A stretch of DNA of 25,193 nucleotides, from the NCBI GenBank assembly GCA_030688705.1, contig JAUYJH010000158.1:1-25193 (forward strand), written 5' to 3'. Below the pieces are notes generated by a model that saw nothing but the letters and a program-made list of their open reading frames with translations, did no database searches and was not told the origin of the DNA. Below are positions 15,728-22,745 of this stretch, piece after piece. This stretch comes from Deltaproteobacteria bacterium. GTDB lineage: Bacteria; UBA10199; SPLOWO2-01-44-7. Position numbers and translations under genes: made by a program. The first letter of the stretch is position 1. Each line of letters opens with the position of its first letter.

Positions 15728-17205
15728 ATTTTATTTAAGGCCAGATTCCAGAGAGCTGTTTTTTCCGAAACCTTCTCTCTTGGCATTTTGGGGTCAAAAC
15801 GCTTCTCTTCTTTCCAGTTTTTTTTGATGTCGTTCAAATCTTTCCAGACACCGACCGCCAAACCGGCCAAAAATGCGGCCCCCAAGACCGTTGTTTCAAC
15901 CATCTTGGGCCTTGAAATGGGAACTTGCAGGATATCGGATTGAAACTGCATCAAGAGATTATTTTTGGAAGCCCCACCGTCGACTTTGAGAATTTTAAGC
16001 GGGGTTCCAATATCTTTTGTCATCGCCTCTAAAATATCGTGTTGGCAAAAGGCAATTCCCTCTAGTGTGGCGCGGGCAATATGCGCGGCTGTTGTGCCGC
16101 GGGTCAGGCCGGTGATAGAGCCTCTGGCGTTGGGATTCCAATGGGGGGCCCCCAAGCCGACTAATGCCGGAACAAAAACAACACCGTCGCTGTCGGCAAC
16201 TTCTGCCGCCAATTTTTCGACATCGGAAGAATGTTTTATGATTTTCAATCCGTCACGCAGCCATTGTACCGCCGCACCGGCGATAAATGCCGAACCTTCA
16301 AAGGCATAAGCGATTTTATCCCCAATTTTATAAGCCACTGTTGTGATCAAACCGTGCCGCGAAGATTGGGGGCGATTTCCGATATTCATTAAAATAAAAG
16401 AGCCGGTCCCATAAGTGCATTTGGCCTCTCCCGCTTCAAAACAGGCCTGGCCGATCAAAGCCGCCTGCTGATCCCCGGCCATGCCGGCTATCGGAATGCC
16501 GTTGGGGAGCCCGTCGGCGTTGATAGTCGTGCCGTAAATTTCAGAACAAGAGACAATTTTGGGGAGAATATTTTTCGGGACATGAAAAAGATCGCACATT
16601 TCATCATCCCACGCACAAGTTTCCAAATTCATCAAAAGGGTCCGGCTGGCATTCGTGACATCGGTCGCGTGGATCAATCCCCCCGTCAGCCGCCAGAGGA
16701 TAAAAGAATCGATGGTGCCGCAGGCCAGCTCATTTTTTTGGGCCATTTCTCTAAATTGAGGATTATTTTCAAAAAGCCATTCGATTTTGGTGGCCGAAAA
16801 ATAGGGGTCCAGCACAAGCCCCGTTTTTTGCCTGATTTTTTCTTCGAGCCCCTCTTTTTTGAGTTGTTCGCACCGCTCTGCCGTGCGGCGGTCCTGCCAT
16901 ACGATGGCATTATGCAAAACCCTCCCCGTTTTTTTATTCCAAAAAAGGATCGTTTCTCTTTGATTGGTAATCCCGATCGCCGCAATCTGTTTTACATCGG
17001 TTTGCGACGAGGCCAAACAGTCGCGAATGGCATCGAGGGTCGATTGCCAAATTGCTTCGGCATCGTGCTCCACCCATCCGGGCTTTGGGTAGAGTTGTTT
17101 AAACTCGTGCTGACCCTCCCCCACCACATTGAGGTCTTGATCGATCAGAAAGGCCCGGCTGGAGGTGGTCCCTTGATCTATGGATAAAATAGTTTGACGC
17201 ATCAT
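15724..17205 (-). CDS. glpK: glycerol kinase
   Basis: GlpK phosphorylates glycerol to sn-glycerol-3-phosphate with ATP. The 493-residue protein (E. coli GlpK is about 502) has the FGGY-kinase phosphate loop 'DQGTTSSRA' near its start, 'GWVEHD' and the substrate region 'NAIVWQDRR'. It also has the C-terminal ATPase-fold segment 'LKVDGGASKNNLLMQFQSDIL'. The ATG at 17205 (or the adjacent one at 17202) is preferred to a GTG 30 bases upstream, because it begins close to the conserved kinase start. No glpF or glpD is adjacent. It is transcribed away from the [2Fe-2S] ferredoxin gene, with start codons only 23 bp apart. Confidence 0.95.
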   Translation of the reverse strand: MMRQTILSIDQGTTSSRAFLIDQDLNVVGEGQHEFKQLYPKPGWVEHDAEAIWQSTLDAIRDCLASSQTDVKQIAAIGITNQRETILFWNKKTGRVLHNAIVWQDRRTAERCEQLKKEGLEEKIRQKTGLVLDPYFSATKIEWLFENNPQFREMAQKNELACGTIDSFILWRLTGGLIHATDVTNASRTLLMNLETCAWDDEMCDLFHVPKNILPKIVSCSEIYGTTINADGLPNGIPIAGMAGDQQAALIGQACFEAGEAKCTYGTGSFILMNIGNRPQSSRHGLITTVAYKIGDKIAYAFEGSAFIAGAAVQWLRDGLKIIKHSSDVEKLAAEVADSDGVVFVPALVGLGAPHWNPNARGSITGLTRGTTAAHIARATLEGIAFCQHDILEAMTKDIGTPLKILKVDGGASKNNLLMQFQSDILQVPISRPKMVETTVLGAAFLAGLAVGVWKDLNDIKKNWKEEKRFDPKMPREKVSEKTALWNLALNKI

Positions 17206-17228
17206 TTTATAAATTCTACATAATCCCC

Positions 17229-17537
17229 ATGTCACGCTTTGAAAAGCACATTTTCATCTGCATCAATCAGCGGGAGCCGGGCAAGGCCTGTTGCGCGGCC
17301 AAAGGCTCGGAAGAAATTTTGAACACGATGAAAGAAGAGGTCCAAAAACGGGGGCTCAACAAAAAAATCCGGGTCAACAAAGCCGGATGTCTCGATTTGT
17401 GCAGTAAAGGGGCCGCCATGGTCGTTTATCCCGAAGGGGTCTGGTACGGCAATGTCACCCTTCAGGATATTCCCGAAATTATTAAAAGCCATCTGATCGC
17501 CAACAGGCCGGTGGAGAGATTAAGGGTGTCATCATGA
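17229..17537 (+). CDS. thioredoxin-like [2Fe-2S] ferredoxin
   Basis: This 102-residue protein has the cysteine pattern of the thioredoxin-like (Shethna-type) [2Fe-2S] ferredoxins. The first pair is C...C in 'CINQREPGKAC' and the second is 'CLDLC' (CX3C). These proteins carry electrons or help redox complexes, but the partner here is unknown. The ATG at 17229 lies close to the divergent glpK start. Its last codons (Val-Ser-Ser-stop) fall inside a dispersed repeat that begins GTCATC at 17528, so the C-terminus and stop codon appear to be supplied by the repeat. Confidence 0.88.
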   Translation: MSRFEKHIFICINQREPGKACCAAKGSEEILNTMKEEVQKRGLNKKIRVNKAGCLDLCSKGAAMVVYPEGVWYGNVTLQDIPEIIKSHLIANRPVERLRVSS

Positions 17538-17583
17538 ACGGAGAGAAGGATCCCGCGATTCTTCGCTACACTCAGAATGACAA
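17528..17583. repeat. truncated copy of the GTCATC...GAATGAC dispersed repeat
   Basis: It begins GTCATC and ends CTCAGAATGACAAA, and contains GAAGGATCCCG followed closely by CGATTCTTCG. The same landmarks occur in the longer element at 10975-11082, so this is probably a shortened member of that family. It supplies the stop codon of the ferredoxin gene and fills most of the gap to the convergent MFS gene. Confidence 0.65.
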
Positions 17584-17589
17584 ACGCGT

Positions 17590-18762
17590 TTAAGGCCTGT
17601 CTGGCATCACGCCGATAATGGGGACTTTCGCCCCCGGTTTTTCCTGAAACCATCTGACGAAAGGGATCCCCAGGGCCGCAATGCCGGCGCTGATCAAAAA
17701 CAGCATATCAAAGGATACGATGTCTTTGAGATAACCAAAGAGACAAAAACCGACAAAACTCCCCAAACCGTAGCTGACGCTGGTGTAAACCGCCTGCCCC
17801 GTGGCGCGCATGTGAGGCGGCGTGTGCTGATACATATAGGCGACCGAGGCGACGTGAAACGCGGCAAAGGTCAGGGCATGCAGGGTTTGGGCGAACAAAA
17901 TGGCGGGGAACCATGCCGTGACGGCCAAAATAAGCCAGCGGACAACCGTCAAAACATCGCCGAACCCGATGATCTTTTTGAGCGAAAAGAGCCGGTGCAA
18001 GCGCGAAAAATGGGCCATGACGAAGACCTCGCAAACAACCGCCAGAGCCCAGGAAAAACCGACCGTCGTCGAAGAATAACCGTGGCTTTTCATCCAGATG
18101 GTGAAAAATCCGTAATAGGCCCCGAACGAAACGGTGCGCAAAAAACAGATCATCAGAAAGGACAAGACGGCTTTGTTGACAAAAATTTTGAGCGTTCTTT
18201 TTTCTTTCGTTAAATGCGCGCTTCCCCTGGGAAAATAAAAGGCGGTGATTGTCTGAAAAACCAAAATCACCAGCATCCCGGTCAAAATTACCCGGACGGA
18301 AAACCGGTCGATCAGCCATCCAAACAAAAAGGCGGGGACAATAAAGCCGATAGAACCCCAATAACGGATTTTTCCGTATTCTTTTTTGTGGGTTTCACAG
18401 CACTCCATGGCGATGGCCTCAACCATCGGAATCACCCCCATCCGAAAAAAAGAGAAGAGAAACATCACCGTGAAAAAACCCCAAACCCCCCAAATCTTGA
18501 AAAAAGGGAGAAAACTAAAAAGACATAAAACACCGCCGACCTGTATAAACGTGAGTCTTTTTCCCAAATGATCGGCCCATTGCGACCAAAAAACGGGGGT
18601 GATGAGCTTGGCCAGGGGCCACGCCGCCATAACCAGCCCGATGTCGAACGGCTTAAATCCAAGAGACTGCAAATAAAGCGGAAAATAGGGGATCAAAATA
18701 CCAACCAAAGAGAAGTAGAAGAAATAGAAGGAGCGGAGGCTCCTATATTGTAATTGTGTCAT
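17590..18762 (-). CDS. MFS transporter (MFS_1-like / LacY-related type)
   Basis: The 390-residue membrane protein has about twelve hydrophobic helices. The conserved loop between helices 2 and 3 appears as 'SQWADHLGKRLTFIQVGG', and 'AIAMECCETHKKEYGKIRYWGSIGFI' resembles the family that includes LacY-like and phenylpropionate/nucleoside symporters. It probably moves a small organic solute with protons; the substrate cannot be told. The start codon lies beside the branched hairpin element at 18783-18941, shared with the divergent ygfZ gene. A GGAGG sequence occurs upstream but is rather far (about 15 bases). The stop lies just past a dispersed repeat. Confidence 0.85.
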   Translation of the reverse strand: MTQLQYRSLRSFYFFYFSLVGILIPYFPLYLQSLGFKPFDIGLVMAAWPLAKLITPVFWSQWADHLGKRLTFIQVGGVLCLFSFLPFFKIWGVWGFFTVMFLFSFFRMGVIPMVEAIAMECCETHKKEYGKIRYWGSIGFIVPAFLFGWLIDRFSVRVILTGMLVILVFQTITAFYFPRGSAHLTKEKRTLKIFVNKAVLSFLMICFLRTVSFGAYYGFFTIWMKSHGYSSTTVGFSWALAVVCEVFVMAHFSRLHRLFSLKKIIGFGDVLTVVRWLILAVTAWFPAILFAQTLHALTFAAFHVASVAYMYQHTPPHMRATGQAVYTSVSYGLGSFVGFCLFGYLKDIVSFDMLFLISAGIAALGIPFVRWFQEKPGAKVPIIGVMPDRP

Positions 18763-18782
18763 GAGAGTGTTAATGATCCTCC

Positions 18783-18941
18783 GAAAAACTTGGTTGCGGG
18801 TGACTTTTGAGAAAAGCCTGCGTAAGGCGATTTTAACATCCGGGATCCATAATCAAAATCGCCGACATAGGAGCGAATTTTTTGGGTCGACCCAAAAAAT
18901 GTCGCGTCTTTTCGAAAAGGTCGCCCGCAACCAAGTTTTTC
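18783..18941. repeat. branched hairpin element between MFS and ygfZ genes
   Basis: Outer arms of 18 bp (18783-18800 and 18924-18941) pair perfectly, and pairing continues imperfectly inward for about 15 bp. Inside are a 9-bp stem (18826-18834 with 18855-18863) and a perfect 24-bp palindrome at 18877-18900 centred on GGGTCGACCC. The whole could fold into a multi-branched structure in DNA or RNA. There is no transposase, so it may be a MITE, a regulatory RNA element or a bidirectional control site. It fills most of the 190-bp divergent gap. Confidence 0.8.
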
Positions 18942-18952
18942 AGAGGGTCCTT

Positions 18953-19933
18953 ATGCCCAATGCCATGCGAAAAGAGCTTTATCACAATGCCACGCAAAAT
19001 GCAGCCATCGTTGATTTGAGCGACCGGGCCTATATCGATGTCAAGGGTGCGGACGCAAGAAAATTTTTAAACGGCATTTTGACAAATAATATTGCCACCC
19101 TTCAAGGGGCTACCGGCTGTTATGCGTGCCTTTGCACGCCAAAAGGGAAAATGATCGCCGATTTATATTGTTATACCTGTGGCGACACTTTTGGAATCGA
19201 ATGTTCCGCCGCGTTGAAACCGATCATTTTGGAAACACTCAAAAAATATATCATTTTTCAAAAAGTGGAGTTGGTCGATCAAAGTGAAAAATGGGGGGCC
19301 TGCGGAGTAATCGGCCCCAAGGCCCGTGAAATAGTGTCCCAAAAAATTCCAAAACTGCCGGAGAAAAATTTTGAATACATCTATACCGAATGGGAGGGCT
19401 TCAAACTTTGGATCATCTGCAAGGAGAGATGGGGCCTGCCCGGCTTTGAACTTTGGACAAATCGTGAACATCTTCCCCTCCTTTGTAACCTGCCTGCCGG
19501 CAGGCAGGGGAGGGGATTAGGGGGAGGTAGATTGGGATTGCCCGTTTTAGACAAAGAAACACAAGAAATCCTGCGCATCGAATCGGCCACCCCTCTTTTT
19601 GGAGTCGATATGGACGAAAACTCCATCCCTCAAGAGGCAGGGCTTTATAATGCGCTTAGTTTTAATAAGGGCTGTTATGTCGGCCAGGAAATTATCGCCC
19701 GTTTGGAACACCGCGGGCATGTCGGAAAAAAATTAGTCCAAATAAAACTGGATGGGAATACAGTTCCCAACCCTAAGGAAAAAATATTTTCAACACCGGG
19801 AGATGAGATTGGCTATATTACCTCGGCTTGTTTTTCTCCAAAATTTGGGGCCCCGCTGGCATTGGGTTACATGCGCTATGCCTCCCTTGAGCAAAAACAG
19901 GTAAAGGTGGGGAATCAAAATGGGTCTATTTAA
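18953..19933 (+). CDS. ygfZ: YgfZ/GcvT-type folate-binding protein with palindrome-encoded insert
   Basis: YgfZ proteins are folate-dependent helpers of Fe-S enzymes, including the MiaB tRNA modification enzyme. The 326-residue product has the family signature 'KGCYVGQE' and the N-terminal pattern 'DLSDRAYIDVKGADARKFLNGILTNNI' seen in GcvT-like folds. The ATG at 18953 is chosen because an AGAGGG site precedes it. An in-frame upstream start would translate the hairpin element and add 64 residues not expected in the family. The 20-bp palindrome at 19489-19508 lies in frame and encodes 'LPAGRQG' (about residues 179-186), in a Gly-rich insert 'GRGLGGGRLG'. Its stop overlaps the start of the next gene. 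Confidence 0.88.
   Translation: MPNAMRKELYHNATQNAAIVDLSDRAYIDVKGADARKFLNGILTNNIATLQGATGCYACLCTPKGKMIADLYCYTCGDTFGIECSAALKPIILETLKKYIIFQKVELVDQSEKWGACGVIGPKAREIVSQKIPKLPEKNFEYIYTEWEGFKLWIICKERWGLPGFELWTNREHLPLLCNLPAGRQGRGLGGGRLGLPVLDKETQEILRIESATPLFGVDMDENSIPQEAGLYNALSFNKGCYVGQEIIARLEHRGHVGKKLVQIKLDGNTVPNPKEKIFSTPGDEIGYITSACFSPKFGAPLALGYMRYASLEQKQVKVGNQNGSI
19489..19508. repeat. 20-bp perfect palindrome, copy 3 (inside ygfZ)
   Basis: This copy of CCTGCCTGCCGGCAGGCAGG is in frame in ygfZ. It is flanked by CCCCTCC (19475-19481) and GGAGGGG (19509-19515), which form a 7-bp inverted repeat around it. GGATTAGGGGGAGG follows, a common dispersed-repeat sequence. Confidence 0.95.
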
Positions 19934-20390
19934 ATCCGTCATTCCGGCGAAAGCCGGAATCCAGTTTTTTGTTTCTCTATTGACCTTAATCCCTTTTTCT
20001 CTTCACGCCGTAGAATGCAAAATTACGTTCAAAATGAAAATCCACGCCGAACTGCTGGAAACCGGCAAGGGAACCGGCACCATCACCTGTGACAACGGAC
20101 AAAATGTTCCGGTGATTGTCACGAGTGCTGGGAGCTGGATTGCCGTCCACAAATCAAGATGGATTGAGGGAGAGGGGACTTTCTCAAAAGTGGATGCTCT
20201 GAAAAAACTGTTTGGCGGCTATACCCCGACGCGCATCGATCAGATTCAGCAGGGCCCCAGCCCACCCGGAGTCCTTTGGCACAAAGACATTTCGCTTACC
20301 TTTGGGGGCAAAGACGAAGACAGGCTGAACTATACCCGCGGGCGCTTCAAAATTTTACCGGCCGTTACTCCTCCATCAATTCTTCAATAA
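19920..20390 (+). CDS. small secreted protein whose signal peptide start is encoded by a dispersed repeat
   Basis: The 156-residue product is unrecognised. It begins MGLFK, then VIPAKAGIQ encoded by the hairpin repeat at 19938-19964, then a hydrophobic stretch 'FFVSLLTLIPFSLHA' that looks like a Sec signal peptide. The mature part is polar, about 125 residues, with two Cys ('VECKITF' and 'TITCDN') that could form a disulfide. The ATG lies inside the end of ygfZ with a GGTGGGG ribosome site. The 3' end overlaps the convergent nucleotidyltransferase gene by 26 bp. Function cannot be assigned. The start may alternatively be a non-ATG codon after the repeat. Confidence 0.6.
   Translation: MGLFKSVIPAKAGIQFFVSLLTLIPFSLHAVECKITFKMKIHAELLETGKGTGTITCDNGQNVPVIVTSAGSWIAVHKSRWIEGEGTFSKVDALKKLFGGYTPTRIDQIQQGPSPPGVLWHKDISLTFGGKDEDRLNYTRGRFKILPAVTPPSILQ
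19938..19964. repeat. dRS3-like hairpin repeat encoding VIPAKAGIQ
   Basis: ATTCCGGC and GCCGGAAT form a perfect 8-bp stem around a GAAA loop, within GTCATT...AATCCAG. It is translated as part of the next protein. The peptide VIPAKAGIQ is a familiar product of such repeats in bacterial genomes. Confidence 0.9.
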
Positions 20391-20874
20391 CAAATTGCGT
20401 CTTTGAGGGAATAATTTTCTTGGGATAGTATTGTTCTATAATTTCAAAAACCTTTGCCCTCTGTTTTAGCTCCAGATAGTCGATTAAAAATCGGACGTCG
20501 TCCAAGTCGGCAGTATCAAAACGGGCCGCGACGCATTTCATTGCCAGCATGTATTCGGCCTTTGGCGCCCAAACACGCAAATGGGATAATTCCAGAACAC
20601 TTTGCCTTGGCGGATCGGAAACAAAATAACTTTTGGCGGCATCGTTGAGCCAGCCATCAGACAAAGAGTGTCGCTTGGCCACTCTTTTTGCCGCCTCACG
20701 AATTTCTTTTGTCGGCTCAAAAATGGCGTCGATATCTTTGGTGGAGGAACGCGCTTTAAAAACCAAGCACATGACCGCACCGCCGCAGAGACCGATCTCT
20801 CCCAAGACATTCTTGATGGCCAGCTCTTCATTAAGCTCTTTTAAAAGTTTTTTGATATTTTTAGCCGTCAGCAT
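20365..20874 (-). CDS. small nucleotidyltransferase, probable toxin of an XRE-type pair
   Basis: The 169-residue protein has a minimal nucleotidyltransferase motif: GG at residues 31-32 ('CGGAVM') and DID at 47-49 ('SSTKDIDAIF'). Similar DUF6036-type proteins often stand beside an XRE-family regulator and are considered toxin-antitoxin-like. It starts 2 bp after the regulator gene stop, so the two are translationally coupled. Its target (tRNA or nucleotide) is unknown. The last 26 bp overlap the convergent gene. Confidence 0.75.
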   Translation of the reverse strand: MLTAKNIKKLLKELNEELAIKNVLGEIGLCGGAVMCLVFKARSSTKDIDAIFEPTKEIREAAKRVAKRHSLSDGWLNDAAKSYFVSDPPRQSVLELSHLRVWAPKAEYMLAMKCVAARFDTADLDDVRFLIDYLELKQRAKVFEIIEQYYPKKIIPSKTQFVIEELMEE

Positions 20875-20876
20875 TT

Positions 20877-21443
20877 TTACACTCGCTTTAGAAAATCATT
20901 CAAAACAAAAATATTCCGTTTGCGAAAATGAACGGGCGATTCCACAATCGCCGACACCTTCAAATTTTCCATACCAGCGATAAACCATGGCGTTGATAAT
21001 ATCTCCACACCGAGACACCAATCGGGAGGCGTTAAACCTTTTTCGTCGCATAGCGTTTCCAAAACGCCCGCCATGAGAGCCTTCAGTTCTGCGGACAAAT
21101 CCATGTGTGGGGCCACGTCGATCAGCCGGCGATTCGAATCACGCCGAAAAGCATCAACAAAATTGAACAGATGGGTCTTCCAGCTTTTGTCCCCGTCTTC
21201 TAAAATTTTTCGGGAAACAATATAGACAGAATCGGGGAGATACGAAAAATACTCATCGACATAAGCAAGAAATTGCGGGCCAGAAAGCGAAAGAGCCTCT
21301 GCCAACTTGGCCAGCACATCCAATGAAGGATTGGCCCTTCCCCCTTCCAAAAGTTGCAAGGTCCCAAAGGCAATCCCGGCCTCTTTTGCCAAAAACCGCT
21401 GGGAAACCCCAATTTCTTCTCTGGCTTTTCTATATGATTTCAT
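20877..21443 (-). CDS. XRE-family regulator, probable antitoxin
   Basis: The 188-residue protein has a classic helix-turn-helix at about residues 5-50 ('REEIGVSQRFLAKEAGIAFGTLQLLEGGRANPS'). A ~130-residue C-terminal region of unrecognised type follows, which may bind the partner enzyme. It is directly upstream of the nucleotidyltransferase gene. A perfect promoter and palindromic operator precede it, consistent with autorepression. No Shine-Dalgarno sequence is visible, and the predicted transcript begins within a few bases of the ATG, so translation may be leaderless. Confidence 0.82.
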   Translation of the reverse strand: MKSYRKAREEIGVSQRFLAKEAGIAFGTLQLLEGGRANPSLDVLAKLAEALSLSGPQFLAYVDEYFSYLPDSVYIVSRKILEDGDKSWKTHLFNFVDAFRRDSNRRLIDVAPHMDLSAELKALMAGVLETLCDEKGLTPPDWCLGVEILSTPWFIAGMENLKVSAIVESPVHFRKRNIFVLNDFLKRV

Positions 21444-21451
21444 TAGATTAA

Positions 21452-21480
21452 ATTATAATTGACATAATATAATATGTCAA
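21452..21480 (-). promoter_or_regulatory. consensus sigma70 promoter of the XRE-nucleotidyltransferase pair
   Basis: On the minus strand TTGACA (21480-21475) is followed after exactly 17 bp by TATAAT (21457-21452); both hexamers match the consensus fully. The start codon at 21443 lies only 8 bp past the -10 box, so the mRNA would have almost no leader. Confidence 0.85.
21459..21480. promoter_or_regulatory. palindromic operator overlapping the XRE promoter
   Basis: An 8-bp inverted repeat, TTGACATA and TATGTCAA, is separated by 6 bp. It covers the -35 box and most of the spacer. An XRE dimer bound here would block RNA polymerase, so autorepression is the natural reading. Confidence 0.65.
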
Positions 21481-21482
21481 TA

Positions 21483-21950
21483 TCATTTAATCTTTTCCAA
21501 CACCTCCCCCTCATGCCCGTCGACTTTGACATTGCGCCAGATTTTGGCGATTTTGCCTTCGGGGCTAATCAAAAACGTTGAGCGCTGAATGCCTAAAAAA
21601 GTTTTGCCGAACATGCTTTTCTTTTTGAAAGCACCGTATTTTTCAATCACCTCGCCTGTGGTGTCGGCCAAGAGCAAAAAGTTGAGATTGTATTTGCTGA
21701 TGAATTTTTCGTGAGAGTCGGCGGAATCTTTGCTCACCCCCAGAACCACGGCATTTTTCTTTGTAAATTCCGACTTCGTATCTCTGAAACTGCAAGCCTC
21801 TTTAGTGCATCCCGGAGTATCATCTTTCGGATAAAAATAGAGAACGACCCATTTTCCCTTGAGCCCCGCAAGGCTTACCTGCTCACCATTATTGGCCGGC
21901 AGACTAAAATTCGGTGCGGCATTTCCTTCGGCGATTTCTTTGCTTGGCAT
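21483..21950 (-). CDS. bcp: thiol peroxidase of the Bcp/PrxQ family
   Basis: This 155-residue peroxiredoxin reduces hydroperoxides with thioredoxin. The peroxidatic and resolving cysteines, five residues apart, lie in 'TPGCTKEACSFRD', as in E. coli Bcp. The ATG at 21950 is chosen because an AAAGGGGG ribosome site lies 4 bases upstream; a longer start would add 23 unrelated residues. It is upstream of the XRE gene on the same strand, and the XRE promoter begins right after its stop. Confidence 0.93.
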   Translation of the reverse strand: MPSKEIAEGNAAPNFSLPANNGEQVSLAGLKGKWVVLYFYPKDDTPGCTKEACSFRDTKSEFTKKNAVVLGVSKDSADSHEKFISKYNLNFLLLADTTGEVIEKYGAFKKKSMFGKTFLGIQRSTFLISPEGKIAKIWRNVKVDGHEGEVLEKIK

Positions 21951-21982
21951 AAAACCCCCTTTATGGAAGGGCTTATGACCCA

Positions 21983-22552
21983 ATGACCCAAAAACTTCAA
22001 GCGCCCGATTTTCCGACACTATGGAAAGTAACAGATCGATTGGAAACGGTTGCCATCGCCTATATGTTGACCGGCTCTATGGCGGTTAATGTCTATGGAC
22101 AAGCCAGGGCAACCAATGACATCGATATGGTTATTCAAATTGGCTTGGAAAATGTTAAAAAGCTGTTAAAACTTTTTGAAAAGGATTTTTACATAAGTGA
22201 GGAAGCCCTTCAAGAAGCAGTACGGCATGAAAGCATGTTCAATGTTATTGATAACGAAACTATTTTTAAAGTTGATTTTATCGTCGCCAAAAACGACCCC
22301 TTTTCCAAGCAGCAGTTTGCTAGACGGCAAAAAATCAAGATTGCCGACAAAACAATCTATGTTATTTCTCCAGAGGATCTAATTTTATCCAAACTCGAAT
22401 GGTCCAAAGAGAGCTTGTCTGAAATGCAGGAAAGAGACATAAAAAATATTCTGAAAACGCTGGGGTCTTCTTTGGACAAACAATATTTGGAAAAGTGGGC
22501 AAAAACAAAAAAAATGGAAGAAAGATTAAAAAATCTATATGCAACCCTCTGA
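21983..22552 (+). CDS. second small nucleotidyltransferase
   Basis: The 189-residue protein has GS at residues 31-32 ('LTGSMAV') and DID at 46-48 ('ATNDIDMVI'), the minimal nucleotidyltransferase signature. A later 'ISPEDLILSKLEW' segment is typical of MNT-like and AbiEii-like proteins. It overlaps a 68-residue gene by 14 bp. It is not closely similar to the nucleotidyltransferase at 20365-20874 apart from the motif. A toxin-antitoxin or stress role is suggested by gene pairing only. Confidence 0.75.
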   Translation: MTQKLQAPDFPTLWKVTDRLETVAIAYMLTGSMAVNVYGQARATNDIDMVIQIGLENVKKLLKLFEKDFYISEEALQEAVRHESMFNVIDNETIFKVDFIVAKNDPFSKQQFARRQKIKIADKTIYVISPEDLILSKLEWSKESLSEMQERDIKNILKTLGSSLDKQYLEKWAKTKKMEERLKNLYATL

Positions 22553-22745
22553 CACCCCTCCTAAAATGCAAAAATATTACGATGAGTTATGGCAGAAGCT
22601 CTCGTTTGAGGAGAGATTTTTAAAAGGCCTTCAATGGATACAGTTCAATCGTGAATTTTTGGTGGCCGGCATTCGGGCCCGTTTTCCCAACTTTACAGAA
22701 ACAGAAATGCGACGGGAACTAAAGAGAGAACTCTATGGCGACTAA
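22539..22745 (+). CDS. 68-residue partner protein of the nucleotidyltransferase
   Basis: This small basic/acidic helical protein ('YYDELWQKLSFEERFLKG', later 'ETEMRRELKREL') starts inside the 3' end of the nucleotidyltransferase gene and ends overlapping the start of the thioredoxin-NHL gene. The tight overlaps support a real gene. It has no recognisable DNA-binding motif. It could be the cognate antitoxin or a subunit; the function is unassigned. Confidence 0.7.
   Translation: MQPSDTPPKMQKYYDELWQKLSFEERFLKGLQWIQFNREFLVAGIRARFPNFTETEMRRELKRELYGD

Noticed and set aside
16582..17187. 201-codon open frame opposite glpK
   Set aside because: It is antisense to a clear glycerol kinase gene and has no recognisable features.
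18761..18952. 64-residue N-terminal extension of YgfZ
   Set aside because: It would translate the branched hairpin element, and the family begins near the ATG at 18953, which has its own ribosome site.
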